Source: Cupriavidus plantarum | GTDB lineage: Bacteria; Pseudomonadota; Gammaproteobacteria; Burkholderiales; Burkholderiaceae | DNA length: 64,000 nt | Assembly (NCBI RefSeq): GCF_905397285.1 | Contig: NZ_CAJPUX010000002.1 | Location: 434,001 to 498,000 of the forward strand | Reading direction: 5' to 3' | Shown: positions 34,752 through 43,316 of the stretch, piece after piece | Layout: every line of letters begins with the position of its first letter | How positions within the stretch are numbered: the stretch's first letter is position 1 | Program-made: the position numbers and the translations under genes | Notes under the pieces: generated by a model | Databases searched by the model: none | The model's input: the letters and a program-made list of their open reading frames with translations, nothing else | What the model was told of the DNA's origin: nothing

Positions 34752-35284
34752 GGCGCATTTTCCTCGCGAAAGAACTTCGGGTTCGAAACTCGTTTATCTG
34801 CATCATATTCAATTTGCGGCGGCGCACAACGTCAAATGTCCGATATTCACGCAACGTTGTCGGACAAGCACGCTCGCTTGGGTGTAGTGTCGATGAAAAT
34901 GCGGGATACGTCGCAATATGCCTTCGAAAGATTATCAAAAATGAATCAACCAGCGTAATTGTTACCTACCGCACATACAGTGTATGTCTGGCGGTGAATT
35001 TAAAAAGTCATATAGAACAACGACTTCACCGCATTTGTGCGGCGCGGCGGGCGTTTCGTGCGCTAGGACACATTCGCGCACCGCATTTAACGGGTTACGT
35101 AACGATATTGGTGCACGATAATCCGTCATTGTCACGATAAATACATTTTTTGGATGCTTTGCGGCGATATCGGTCAAATCCTCTATGTTTTCGGCCATGG
35201 TTATAACGACGCAAATCTCCGCATCTATGCTTCAGTGCAGCAAAGTCTTGCCATACCGGTCGGATTGCCCCACAGGAGCTCAGG
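34752..35284. promoter_or_regulatory. Divergent control region of the exopolysaccharide locus
   Basis: 533 bp without a credible gene, visibly richer in A and T than its flanks. It contains the perfect odd palindrome ACATACA-G-TGTATGT (34973-34987), an inverted repeat TGTCCGA/TCGGACA (34837-34843 and 34860-34866), the palindrome GTTACGTAAC (35093-35102), and a direct repeat CACCGCATTT (35027-35036 and 35078-35087). CAGGAG precedes manC. The length and composition suggest binding by several regulators, possibly with an H-NS-type silencer. No promoter could be fixed with confidence. Confidence 0.65.
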
Positions 35285-36805
35285 ATGCCCATCACCGTTC
35301 CAGGCGAAGCCCTCACCGAAGCCCCCTTTCATGCCGCCGCGGGGGCGGGCAATGTCCCCAGCGGACTGAAGCTTTGTCCCGTCGTACTGGCCGGTGGATC
35401 CGGCACGCGGCTCTGGCCGCTGTCGCGCAAGCACTATCCCAAGCAACTGATCGACGTCATCGGCCGCGACTCGCTGCTGCAGGCGACCGTGCGCCGCACG
35501 GAGGCGCTGCGCGGCATGGGCCGTGGCGAGACGCCGGCCATCGTCGTCTGCGGCGAGGCGCATCGTTTCATGACGGCGCAGCAGCTCGAGGCGTCCGGCG
35601 TCAAGGCGCGCATCGTGGTGGAGCCGGCGGGCCGTAATACCGCGCCCGCGCTGACGCTGGCGGCGATGCTGGCCACGGCGGAGGGCGAGGACAGCATCAT
35701 GGTGGTCATGCCGGCCGACCATGTGATAGCCGACGCGGAGGCGTTCGGCCAGGCCGTCACGCGCGCCGCGCAGTTCGCGGAACGCGGCGCGATGGTGACG
35801 CTCGGCGTGCCGCCAACGCGCGCGGACACGGGCTATGGCTACATCCGTATCGGCACGCCGCTCGATGGCGTGGCGCATGCGATCGACAGCTTCGTCGAAA
35901 AGCCTGCGGCCGAGATCGCGCAGGCCTACCTCGCCTCCGGCGAATACTGGTGGAACAGCGGCATCTTCGTGGTGCGCGCGAGCACATGGCTCGCCACGCT
36001 GGAACGCCTGCAGGGCGACATGCATGCGGCATGCGCGGAGGCTTTCGCGAAGGGGCAGGCGCACGGCACGTTCTATCACCCCGATGCCGAGACCTTCGCC
36101 AGCGTGCCGTCGGACTCCATCGACTACGCGGTGATGGAACACCTCGCCCGCGCGGCCGGCGTGCCGGGCGTGGTGGTGCCGATGTCGGCAGGGTGGTCGG
36201 ACCTCGGCTCGTGGGATGCGGTCTGGGACGCCATCGACAAGGACGCGGACGGCAACGCCGCGCGCGGCCGCGTGATGTATGAAGGCGCGACCTCGTGCTA
36301 CGTCCATGCCGACGGCCGGCTGGTCGCATGCGTGGGCACGACCAACCTGATCGTCGTCGAGACGCCCGATGCCGTGCTCGTGGTGGACCGCTCGCACGTG
36401 CAGGGCGTCAAGGGTCTGGTCGAACGGATCGCGCGCGAGCGCGGCACCGAGGCGGAGAACCATCGCAAGGTGCAGCGGCCCTGGGGCTGCTACGACTCCA
36501 TCGACCAGGGCGAACGCTTTCAGGTCAAGCGCATCGTGGTGAATCCGGGCGCATCGCTCTCGCTCCAGCTGCATCACCATCGCGCCGAACATTGGACCGT
36601 GGTGCGCGGCACCGCGCAGGTGACGCGCGGCGACGAGCGCTTTCTGCTCAGCGAGAACGAGTCCACGTACATCCCCATCGGCGTCATGCACCGGCTGGAG
36701 AACCCCGGCAAGCTGCCGCTCGAACTGATCGAAGTGCAATCGGGTGCCTACCTCGGGGAGGACGACATCGTACGCATCGCGGATACCTACGGCCGCTGCG
36801 CCTGA
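35285..36805 (+). CDS. manC: Mannose-1-phosphate guanylyltransferase / mannose-6-phosphate isomerase
   Basis: 506 aa, bifunctional type II enzyme. The N-terminal nucleotidyltransferase has [17 protein letters not shown] at about residues 32-48, YPKQ and FVEKPAAE. The C-terminal cupin isomerase (about 385-500) has RPWGCYDSIDQGERFQVKRI, LQLHHHRAEHW and YIPIGVMHRLENPG. It makes GDP-mannose for the polysaccharide. CAGGAG lies about 10 nt before ATG 35285. It is the first gene of the plus arm. No GDP-mannose dehydratase or dehydrogenase is nearby, so mannose is probably used as such. Confidence 0.95.
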   Translation: MPITVPGEALTEAPFHAAAGAGNVPSGLKLCPVVLAGGSGTRLWPLSRKHYPKQLIDVIGRDSLLQATVRRTEALRGMGRGETPAIVVCGEAHRFMTAQQLEASGVKARIVVEPAGRNTAPALTLAAMLATAEGEDSIMVVMPADHVIADAEAFGQAVTRAAQFAERGAMVTLGVPPTRADTGYGYIRIGTPLDGVAHAIDSFVEKPAAEIAQAYLASGEYWWNSGIFVVRASTWLATLERLQGDMHAACAEAFAKGQAHGTFYHPDAETFASVPSDSIDYAVMEHLARAAGVPGVVVPMSAGWSDLGSWDAVWDAIDKDADGNAARGRVMYEGATSCYVHADGRLVACVGTTNLIVVETPDAVLVVDRSHVQGVKGLVERIARERGTEAENHRKVQRPWGCYDSIDQGERFQVKRIVVNPGASLSLQLHHHRAEHWTVVRGTAQVTRGDERFLLSENESTYIPIGVMHRLENPGKLPLELIEVQSGAYLGEDDIVRIADTYGRCA

Positions 36806-36838
36806 ACTCGACCCCAGCCTCGAACTGAAGCTGCCCCA

Positions 36839-36870
36839 GGACGGCCCAGCGTCAGTCTGACGCGCCGTCC
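36839..36870 (+). promoter_or_regulatory. Two-part hairpin in the manC-transferase spacer
   Basis: GGACGG (36839-36844) pairs with CCGTCC (36865-36870), and inside it GCGTCA (36849-36854) pairs with TGACGC (36858-36863) around a GTC loop. It is a 12-bp stem with an internal loop, not followed by T's, so more likely an RNA-processing or attenuation element than a terminator. Confidence 0.5.
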
Positions 36871-36902
36871 GCTGTCCACCCATCGGTCCAGGGAGAACCG
36901 AG

Positions 36903-37685
36903 ATGCGCCTGCGCTTCCTCAAATCGTTGCTGTCGAGGGCTGGCATCCTGCCTTCACATCTGACGGCGAATATTTCCGCGAGCATGTCGCCCGATCTGAC
37001 CGACACGCGCGCACCGCAATCTCAGGGCAAACAGGGCGGCATGTCGGCGCCGGCCGGACCGCGCTATGCGCGCGCTTATGGCCATGCCGCCAAGCGAGCG
37101 TTCGACGTCGGCGCGGCGCTCACATTGCTGGTTCTGTTGTCGCCGCTGATGCTGACCGTCGCGATGCTCGTCATGCGCGACGGGGGAGCCTGCGTCTATG
37201 GGCACACGCGTGTCGGCATGGACGGCCGCAAGTTCCGCTGCCTCAAGTTCCGGTCGATGGTGCGAAACGCCGATGCCGTGTTGCAGGCGCTACTGGCGAG
37301 CGATCCCGCCGCGCGCGCGGAATGGGACAGAGACTTCAAGCTTCGCAACGACGTGCGGGTGACGCGGCTGGGCCGCTTCATCCGCAAGACGAGCATCGAT
37401 GAACTGCCGCAGCTCTGGAATGTCGTGCGCGGGGACATGAGTCTCGTCGGCCCGCGCCCCGTGGTGGAGAAGGAGCTCGAACGATACGGCGATTCGGTGT
37501 CGTACTACCTGCGCGTGCTGCCGGGCATCACGGGACTTTGGCAGGTCAGCGGCCGCAATGATGCCGACTACGACAAACGCGTGATGCTCGACGTGACCTA
37601 TGTCCGCAACTGGACGTTCGCCGGGGACATCGTGATCCTGTTCAAGACAATCGGAGTGGTGATCTATGGTCGCGGCGCATACTGA
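36903..37685 (+). CDS. WbaP/WcaJ-like initiating sugar-phosphate transferase
   Basis: 260 aa. It is a short bacterial sugar transferase: one N-terminal hydrophobic segment (about 67-90) in KRAFDVGAALTLLVLLSPLM, then the catalytic domain with KFRSMVRNAD, SIDELPQLWNVVRGDMSLVG and GPRPVVEKELERYG. It moves a hexose-1-phosphate from a nucleotide sugar to undecaprenyl phosphate at the inner membrane, starting the repeat unit. It has no large N-terminal multi-TM domain. A 60-residue N-terminal extension is unusual. GGGAGAA precedes ATG 36903. It overlaps the export lipoprotein gene by 20 bp. Confidence 0.92.
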   Translation: MRLRFLKSLLSRAGILPSHLTANISASMSPDLTDTRAPQSQGKQGGMSAPAGPRYARAYGHAAKRAFDVGAALTLLVLLSPLMLTVAMLVMRDGGACVYGHTRVGMDGRKFRCLKFRSMVRNADAVLQALLASDPAARAEWDRDFKLRNDVRVTRLGRFIRKTSIDELPQLWNVVRGDMSLVGPRPVVEKELERYGDSVSYYLRVLPGITGLWQVSGRNDADYDKRVMLDVTYVRNWTFAGDIVILFKTIGVVIYGRGAY

Positions 37686-38883
37686 CTTACCCTGGAGCAG
37701 GCGCCTTTCCGCGCTGTGGCTTTGGGCGCTCGTGGTGTACGTCATGAGCGGGTGCGCGATGGCGCCCGGCATGACGTACAAGACCACGGCAACGACAACC
37801 ACCAGCGTCCAGCCGGCATCGGCCGGCGCGGAACCGTACCAGCCCGCGCCGCCAGTGGGCAGCCTGCCGTCGGTACAGGGCGTGCAGTCCGTGTCGCAGG
37901 ATCGGCTGATCGAGATCGATCAGGGACTTCTCGCGGCGCAACGCGCGGGCCAGCCGGGCGGCATTCCTCCGGAGGTGCGCGCGCTGTTCGACAAGCCGAA
38001 GCCCTACGTGCTCGGCCCCGGCGACGTGCTCAGCATCGTCGTGTGGGGACATCCCGAACTGAACCTGCCCTCGCTGCAGGTGACGAGCGGCGTCGATACC
38101 TCGGGTTCGAACTCGGTCGTCACGGGATATACCGTCGATGCGCGCGGCAATGTCCAGTACGCGTTCGTCGGCATGGTGCAGGTGGCGGGGCTGACCGAGG
38201 CCGAGGCGCGGGAACTGCTTACGCGCCGGCTCGCCGAGTACGTGCGCAATCCGCAGGTCACGCTGCGCATCCAGGCGTACCGCAGCAAGCGCGTCTATCT
38301 GGACGGCGCCGTGCAGCAATCCGGCGTGCAGATTATCAACGACGTGCCGATGACACTACCCGAGGCGATCAACCGCGCGGGCGGCTTCAGCGCGGGGGCG
38401 GACCGTTCGTGGGTCGCGGTAACCCGTGGCGAGCGCACGGCACGCGTGAGCTTTCCGGACCTGATCGCGAAGGGGACCAACCCTGCGGACATCCTGCTGC
38501 GCGATGGCGACCTCGTCCGTGTCTACGCCGGTACCGACAGCAAGGTGTACGTGATTGGCGAGGTGGCGCGCAACGCGGCGCTTACGCTGAACAACGGCAA
38601 GCTCAGTCTCAACCAGGCGCTCGGCGATGCCGGCGGCATCAGCCAGTACTCGGGCGACGCGCAGCAGGTCTATGTGGTGCGCGGCAACGGAGGGCACGAG
38701 CCGCAGGTGTTCCACCTCGACGCGAGCAAGCCGTCGTCCATGGCGCTGGCCGACGGGTTCGCGCTGCAGGCGAACGACGTGGTGTTCGTGGACACCTCCT
38801 CGCTGGTGCGCTGGAGCCGGGTCGTGAACCTGCTCCTGCCCACCGCACAGACCGCCACCGCAAGCCGCGCGATAGCGCCGTGA
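37666..38883 (+). CDS. Outer-membrane polysaccharide export lipoprotein (Wza-type)
   Basis: 405 aa. A lipoprotein signal ends in VMSGC with the acylated Cys at residue 30. The polysaccharide-export domain follows: YVLGPGDVLSIVVWGHPELN (about 113-132), then two SLBB-type domains (RVYLDGAVQQSGVQIINDVP and KVYVIGEVARNAALTLNNGK), as in Wza. A hydrophobic amphipathic C-terminal segment (SLVRWSRVVNLLLP) would form the outer-membrane helix barrel. It is the exit channel for the polymer and partner of the Wzc-type kinase encoded 37 bp downstream. Confidence 0.93.
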   Translation: MVAAHTDLPWSRRLSALWLWALVVYVMSGCAMAPGMTYKTTATTTTSVQPASAGAEPYQPAPPVGSLPSVQGVQSVSQDRLIEIDQGLLAAQRAGQPGGIPPEVRALFDKPKPYVLGPGDVLSIVVWGHPELNLPSLQVTSGVDTSGSNSVVTGYTVDARGNVQYAFVGMVQVAGLTEAEARELLTRRLAEYVRNPQVTLRIQAYRSKRVYLDGAVQQSGVQIINDVPMTLPEAINRAGGFSAGADRSWVAVTRGERTARVSFPDLIAKGTNPADILLRDGDLVRVYAGTDSKVYVIGEVARNAALTLNNGKLSLNQALGDAGGISQYSGDAQQVYVVRGNGGHEPQVFHLDASKPSSMALADGFALQANDVVFVDTSSLVRWSRVVNLLLPTAQTATASRAIAP

Positions 38884-38920
38884 TGCACACGAACCGAGCG
38901 ACGGCAACCCCGGGAGGGTT

Positions 38921-41143
38921 ATGGCAATGAATACTACCGACCTGGCACATCCGGCACCGCCGGTCTATGCGCCGCTGATCCGGTCATCGGCGCGGGCGAT
39001 GAATCCGCTGACGACGCTTCTGGCCAGCCGCTGGCTGATCGCCGGCATCACGCTGGCCTGCGTGCTCGCGGGCGTGGCCTATGCGGTATTCACGCGGCCC
39101 GTCTACCGCTCCGACATGCTCATCCAGGTAGAGCCTAGCTCGATCGAGAACCGGTCGGCATCGGGGGATCCGCGCCTGACGCCGGAGATCAAGCCGGACA
39201 CCACGTCCGAGATCCAGGTGCTGAGCTCGCGCATGGTGGTCTCGCGCGCGGTGGACACACTCAAGCTCTATATCGATGCGACGCCGCGCTACGTGCCCGT
39301 CATCGGCTGGTGGCTCGCCGAACGCGCGGACGGCTATTCGCAGCCGCTTGGCGGCCATGTCTACGGCAAGGAGCGCATCGCGGTCACGACCTTCGATGTG
39401 CCGCCCGCTCTGCAAGGCAAGCCGTTCACGCTGACGCTCGGGGAACACGGCAACTTCACGCTCACGCAGGCAACCACTTTCGGCGCGCCGGCTATCTCGC
39501 TGACGGGCCGCGTCGGCATCCTGATGCGCGCCGACACCGCGCGCGGGCCGCTGACGCTGCTGGTCCGCACGGCGACGGGCCGGCCTGGCGCAAGCTTCAC
39601 GCTCAAGCGCTATTCGGAGACCGCGACCACCGAATGGCTGCAGCGCACGCTGGCCATTGGCGAGCGCGGCAAGCAGTCGAGCATCATCGGCGTGTCGCTG
39701 GACAGCGTCGATCCGATCGAGTCCACGCGCATCCTCAACGAGATCGGCAAGGAATACGTGGATCAGAACGTGCGCCGCCGTTCGGAAGAGGCCGACAAGT
39801 CGATCCGCTTCCTCGACGAGCAACTGCCGCAGTTGAAGAAGCAGCTCGAGGAATCCGAAAGCCGCTACAACGCGTTTCGCGCGCAACAGGGCACGGTCGA
39901 CACTAGCCAGGAAGCGCGCGCGCTGCTGCAGCAGAGCGTGCAGGCCGAGACGCGCCTCGTGGACCTCCGCCAGAAGCGCGAGGAGCTGATGACGCAGTAC
40001 ACGGAGAAGCATCCGGCGCTGCTGGCCATCGATGGGCAGATACGCGAGGCGCAGGCGGCATGGTCCGTCGTGCAGGGCCGCACGAAGCAGTTGCCGTTGA
40101 TCGAGCAGAAGGTGCTTCAGCTTCAGCGCAACCTGCATGTGGATACGGAGCTCTACACCAACCGCCTCAACGCACGCCAGCAGCTGACCCTGGTCCGCGC
40201 GGGCAAGGTGGCGAACGTGCGGCTGATCGATCCGGCCACGCCGCCGGAAACGCCGATTTCCCCGCGGCGTGGCGTCGCCATTGGCGGCTCGCTGCTTGCG
40301 GGGCTGATGGCGGGCATCGTGCTCGCGATGGCGCGCCGCCGCATCGCGGGCACGGTGCAGGATCGCGAGGAAATCGAGATCGCCACGGGCATTCCCGTCT
40401 ATGCGACGGTGCCGCGCAGCCGCCTGACCGGCCCGCTGCGCACGTCGTGGCTCAACCGCTCCAACGAGGGCCCGATGCTGCCCGATGCCGCGATCGAGAG
40501 CCTGCGCGCGGTCCGCACCACGCTGCATTTCGCGTTGCATGACGCGCCCAATCGCGTGGTGCTCATCACCGGGCCCACCGCGGGCGTCGGCAAATCGTTC
40601 GTCGCCGCCAACCTCGCGACGCTGGCCGGCGCGTCCAAGCAGCGCGTGCTGCTGATCGATGCCGACCTGCGCAACGGCCGTCTCCATAAACGCTTCCGTC
40701 TCGAGCGCGGTCCCGGCCTGGCCGAAGTGCTCGCGGGCACGTGCAAGCCGGAGGATGCGATTCGCCGCAACGTGTCCTACGGGCTCGACTTCCTCTCGAC
40801 CGGTGCCTGCTCTTCCGGCCCGAGCGAACTCTTGCTGCAGCCCGAGCTGCGCGTGCTGATCCAGCAGGTGGCGGCGCACTACGACATGGTGGTGCTGGAC
40901 GGCCCGCCGCTGCTGCCCGTGGCCGATGCGCTGGTGCTCGGCCGGCTAGCAGGCACGGTGTTCATGGTGGCGCGCCATCGCGTGACCACGGTGGAGCAGA
41001 TCGACGAAAGCACGCGACGCCTCGCGCAGGCCAACGTGGCGGTGCGCGGCGTGATCTTCAACGACTTCACCGGCGCGCTCCATCGCTACAGCTATGCCTA
41101 TGGTTCGGCGACGGAGCCGCATACCGTGACGGCCAATGCCTGA
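38921..41143 (+). CDS. Wzc-type polysaccharide co-polymerase / BY-family tyrosine kinase
   Basis: 740 aa. Two membrane segments (about 36-55 and 450-470) flank a large periplasmic Wzz domain with coiled coil (about 285-400). The cytoplasmic kinase has Walker A GPTAGVGKS at about 548-556, Walker A' VLLIDADLRNG near 577-587 and Walker B VVLDGPPLLP. The C-terminal Tyr cluster is sparse: three Tyr in HRYSYAYGS, against five to seven in E. coli Wzc. It sets chain length and couples Wzy polymerisation to Wza export by cyclic autophosphorylation. GGGAGG precedes ATG 38921. Confidence 0.93.
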   Translation: MAMNTTDLAHPAPPVYAPLIRSSARAMNPLTTLLASRWLIAGITLACVLAGVAYAVFTRPVYRSDMLIQVEPSSIENRSASGDPRLTPEIKPDTTSEIQVLSSRMVVSRAVDTLKLYIDATPRYVPVIGWWLAERADGYSQPLGGHVYGKERIAVTTFDVPPALQGKPFTLTLGEHGNFTLTQATTFGAPAISLTGRVGILMRADTARGPLTLLVRTATGRPGASFTLKRYSETATTEWLQRTLAIGERGKQSSIIGVSLDSVDPIESTRILNEIGKEYVDQNVRRRSEEADKSIRFLDEQLPQLKKQLEESESRYNAFRAQQGTVDTSQEARALLQQSVQAETRLVDLRQKREELMTQYTEKHPALLAIDGQIREAQAAWSVVQGRTKQLPLIEQKVLQLQRNLHVDTELYTNRLNARQQLTLVRAGKVANVRLIDPATPPETPISPRRGVAIGGSLLAGLMAGIVLAMARRRIAGTVQDREEIEIATGIPVYATVPRSRLTGPLRTSWLNRSNEGPMLPDAAIESLRAVRTTLHFALHDAPNRVVLITGPTAGVGKSFVAANLATLAGASKQRVLLIDADLRNGRLHKRFRLERGPGLAEVLAGTCKPEDAIRRNVSYGLDFLSTGACSSGPSELLLQPELRVLIQQVAAHYDMVVLDGPPLLPVADALVLGRLAGTVFMVARHRVTTVEQIDESTRRLAQANVAVRGVIFNDFTGALHRYSYAYGSATEPHTVTANA

Positions 41144-41145
41144 AG

Positions 41146-41205
41146 ACGCATCAAGACGCCTCCGAACGCATCCGCACGCATCCGAGCGCATCCGAGCGCA
41201 TCGAC
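41146..41205. repeat. Six 10-bp tandem repeats after the kinase gene
   Basis: Six diverged copies of ACGCATCCGA (41146-41205) start 2 bp after the kinase stop codon and fill the spacer to the next gene's ribosome site. Copies at 41176-41185 and 41186-41195 differ by one base. Confidence 0.85.
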
Positions 41206-41227
41206 AGCAGTTCCCGGGAGATCCGAC

Positions 41228-42241
41228 ATGCCGCACCTGCACCACAAGCGCATCACGCTGGTCACGGTGACCTATGGCGACCGTCTGCACTACTGCGCGG
41301 AGCTGCTGCGGCGCAGCTTCGAGCGCGAAGGCATCATGCATGCGATCGTGGTCAGCAATAACTCGAGCTCCGACCTCGCGGTGCTGGAGGCCACATGGGG
41401 CAAGCGCATCACGGTCATCCGCCTGCCATCGAATTCTGGGTCCGCCAACGGCTATGCGATCGGCATCGCCGCGGCGCTCGAGCGCAGCACCTCCGACTTC
41501 ATCTGGCTGATGGATGACGACAACGCGCCTTGCGAGGGCGCGCTCGACGTGCTCGCCCATCAACTGGACGTGCTCGCGCGGCAGCGCGGCCGTCAGCGCG
41601 CGGCCGTGCTGGGGTTCCGTCCGGATCATCAGGGCGATATCGCGGCCGGCGTGCCCGCGTCCCTCGCCACGCCGCCGCGTTCGAGCTACTTCGGCTTCCA
41701 TGTGGCCCGCGTTCCCTACAAGATCTGGCGCCGCACGCCGTGGGGCCGCCCACGTCCCGATGCGCTGCCGGACGTCGTGCATCTGCCGTTTGCACCGTAT
41801 GGCGGCCTTCTGGGCCATCGCGACATGTACGCGGATCTCGGCCTGCCCGATACCAGCCTCGTGCTCTACGCCGACGACACCGAATACACCTACCGGCTGA
41901 CCGCGCGCGGGGGCTGCATCGCGCTGGTCACGGGGGCGATGCTCGAGGACCTGGAAGGGTCCTGGAACGTCAAGCGCAACTGGAAGAACCACTTCGAATG
42001 CATGCTGCTCAGCGGCTCGGACTTCCGCGCGTACTACAGCAGCCGCAACCAGGCCTGGTTCGATCGCAACTACTGGTCCCGGTCCGGATGGATGTACCGC
42101 CTGAACCGGTATGTGTTCCTGCGGCTGTTGCGCCTCTATGGCAAGCGCCGCAACGCTGAAGCGCGCCTGCGCCTGCTGGAGGCCGCCATCGCCGATGGTG
42201 AGGCCAGCCGGCTCGGATTTCACGCCGACTACTCCCTATAG
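41228..42241 (+). CDS. Glycosyltransferase family 2 (1)
   Basis: 337 aa. The N-terminal GT-A fold has ITLVTVTYGDRLHYCAELLR and the metal-binding triad FIWLMDDDNAP (about residues 91-101). YGGLLGHRDMYADLGLPD and LYADDTEYTYRL resemble rhamnosyl- and galactofuranosyl-transferases of family 2. It would add one sugar to the lipid-linked repeat unit in the cytoplasm. GGGAGA precedes ATG 41228. Given the operon's dTDP-rhamnose supply, it is a candidate rhamnosyltransferase (inference). Confidence 0.88.
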   Translation: MPHLHHKRITLVTVTYGDRLHYCAELLRRSFEREGIMHAIVVSNNSSSDLAVLEATWGKRITVIRLPSNSGSANGYAIGIAAALERSTSDFIWLMDDDNAPCEGALDVLAHQLDVLARQRGRQRAAVLGFRPDHQGDIAAGVPASLATPPRSSYFGFHVARVPYKIWRRTPWGRPRPDALPDVVHLPFAPYGGLLGHRDMYADLGLPDTSLVLYADDTEYTYRLTARGGCIALVTGAMLEDLEGSWNVKRNWKNHFECMLLSGSDFRAYYSSRNQAWFDRNYWSRSGWMYRLNRYVFLRLLRLYGKRRNAEARLRLLEAAIADGEASRLGFHADYSL

Positions 42242-42269
42242 CCACGCCCAGCCATCACAGGAGACCCCA

Positions 42270-43307
42270 ATGCCGGACCGGACCCCATCGCCCGCGCTGA
42301 CCATCGTCATCTGCAACTACAACTACGCGCAGTTCCTCGCGGCCGCCATCGACTCGGCGCTCGCGCAATCCACGTCCGACGTTCGCGTGATGGTCATCGA
42401 CGACGGATCCACCGATGGCTCGCGCGAGATCATCGAAAGCTATGGCGCGCGCGTCGAGGCGATCTTCCAGCCCAACGGCGGGCAGGTGGCGGCATACAAC
42501 CATGCGCTCGAGCGCGTCGATACGCCGTACGTGCTGTTCCTCGATGCGGACGACATGCTGCATCCCGCGGCGGCCGCCACGGTGGTCGCCGCGTTCTCCG
42601 GATCGGGCGACTGGGTCAAGGTCCAGTATCGCCTCGACGTCATGACGCGCGACGGCATGCCTACCGGCGTGCAGGTGCCGCAGTCGATCCGCGCCGATGG
42701 CTGCGGCCGCATGCTGCGCAACGGGTGGCTGTATCCCTCGCCGCCGGGGTCGGGCAACGCGTACCGCGTGGACGCGCTGCGGCGCATCTTTCCCGTGCCC
42801 GTGACGGCGGACAACATCCATGGCGCCGATTTCTACGCGATCTATGGCGTGGCGCTGCTGGGCAAGGTGTGCGCGATCGACCAGGCGCTCGGCTGCTATC
42901 GCGTGCATCGATCGGCTAGTACGGACGGGCCCGGCAGCGAACTCTCGTTCACCAACGCGGAAGATTCGCTGGCGGTCGCCCGGCAGTCGGCGCGGCGCTG
43001 GTCGGTCCTGCGGCAGATCGCGCAGGAGCGGCTCGACATCGCGCTGCCGCCGGCGCCGCTCGACTTCTCCGCCGAAAAAGCGCGCTTCGCGCAGCAGGTC
43101 TACGGTGCTTCGTTCACGCAGCGCTGGCGCTGGTTCCAGTACGACTCCGGCCGCTACTTTCATACGATCGTGGCCAATCCATTCTGGACCCTGCCCAAGA
43201 AGATCGCGGTCTGGGGCCTGACGGTGCTGTGCCTGTTTCCTGCCGCATCGTTCAGCGACCGCGTGGTGCGATACATCGCCAATCCGCTCGCGAGAGCCGG
43301 CCACTAG
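42270..43307 (+). CDS. Glycosyltransferase family 2 (2)
   Basis: 345 aa from ATG 42270, preceded by CAGGAGA. Classic GT2 start LTIVICNYNYAQFLAAAIDS, then VIDDGSTDGSREIIE and the DxD motif LFLDADDMLHP (about 86-96). A C-terminal hydrophobic segment (about 305-325, KIAVWGLTVLCLFPAA) may anchor it to the membrane. It builds the repeat unit; donor and acceptor are unknown. Confidence 0.9.
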   Translation: MPDRTPSPALTIVICNYNYAQFLAAAIDSALAQSTSDVRVMVIDDGSTDGSREIIESYGARVEAIFQPNGGQVAAYNHALERVDTPYVLFLDADDMLHPAAAATVVAAFSGSGDWVKVQYRLDVMTRDGMPTGVQVPQSIRADGCGRMLRNGWLYPSPPGSGNAYRVDALRRIFPVPVTADNIHGADFYAIYGVALLGKVCAIDQALGCYRVHRSASTDGPGSELSFTNAEDSLAVARQSARRWSVLRQIAQERLDIALPPAPLDFSAEKARFAQQVYGASFTQRWRWFQYDSGRYFHTIVANPFWTLPKKIAVWGLTVLCLFPAASFSDRVVRYIANPLARAGH

Positions 43308-43316
43308 GAGCATGCG

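Noticed and set aside
34962..35198. 78-codon minus-strand frame in the polysaccharide control region
   Set aside because: No ribosome site, overlaps palindromes, and no recognised family. It lies in AT-richer DNA where open frames are less expected, so it is worth one homology search, but I do not call it.
38984..40879. 631-codon minus-strand frame opposite the Wzc-type kinase
   Set aside because: Shadow of a GC-rich gene; the plus strand holds all Walker motifs.
41146..41205. Possible CRISPR-like repeat array
   Set aside because: Units are only 10 bp, directly abutting and diverged, without spacers or cas genes. It is a simple tandem repeat.
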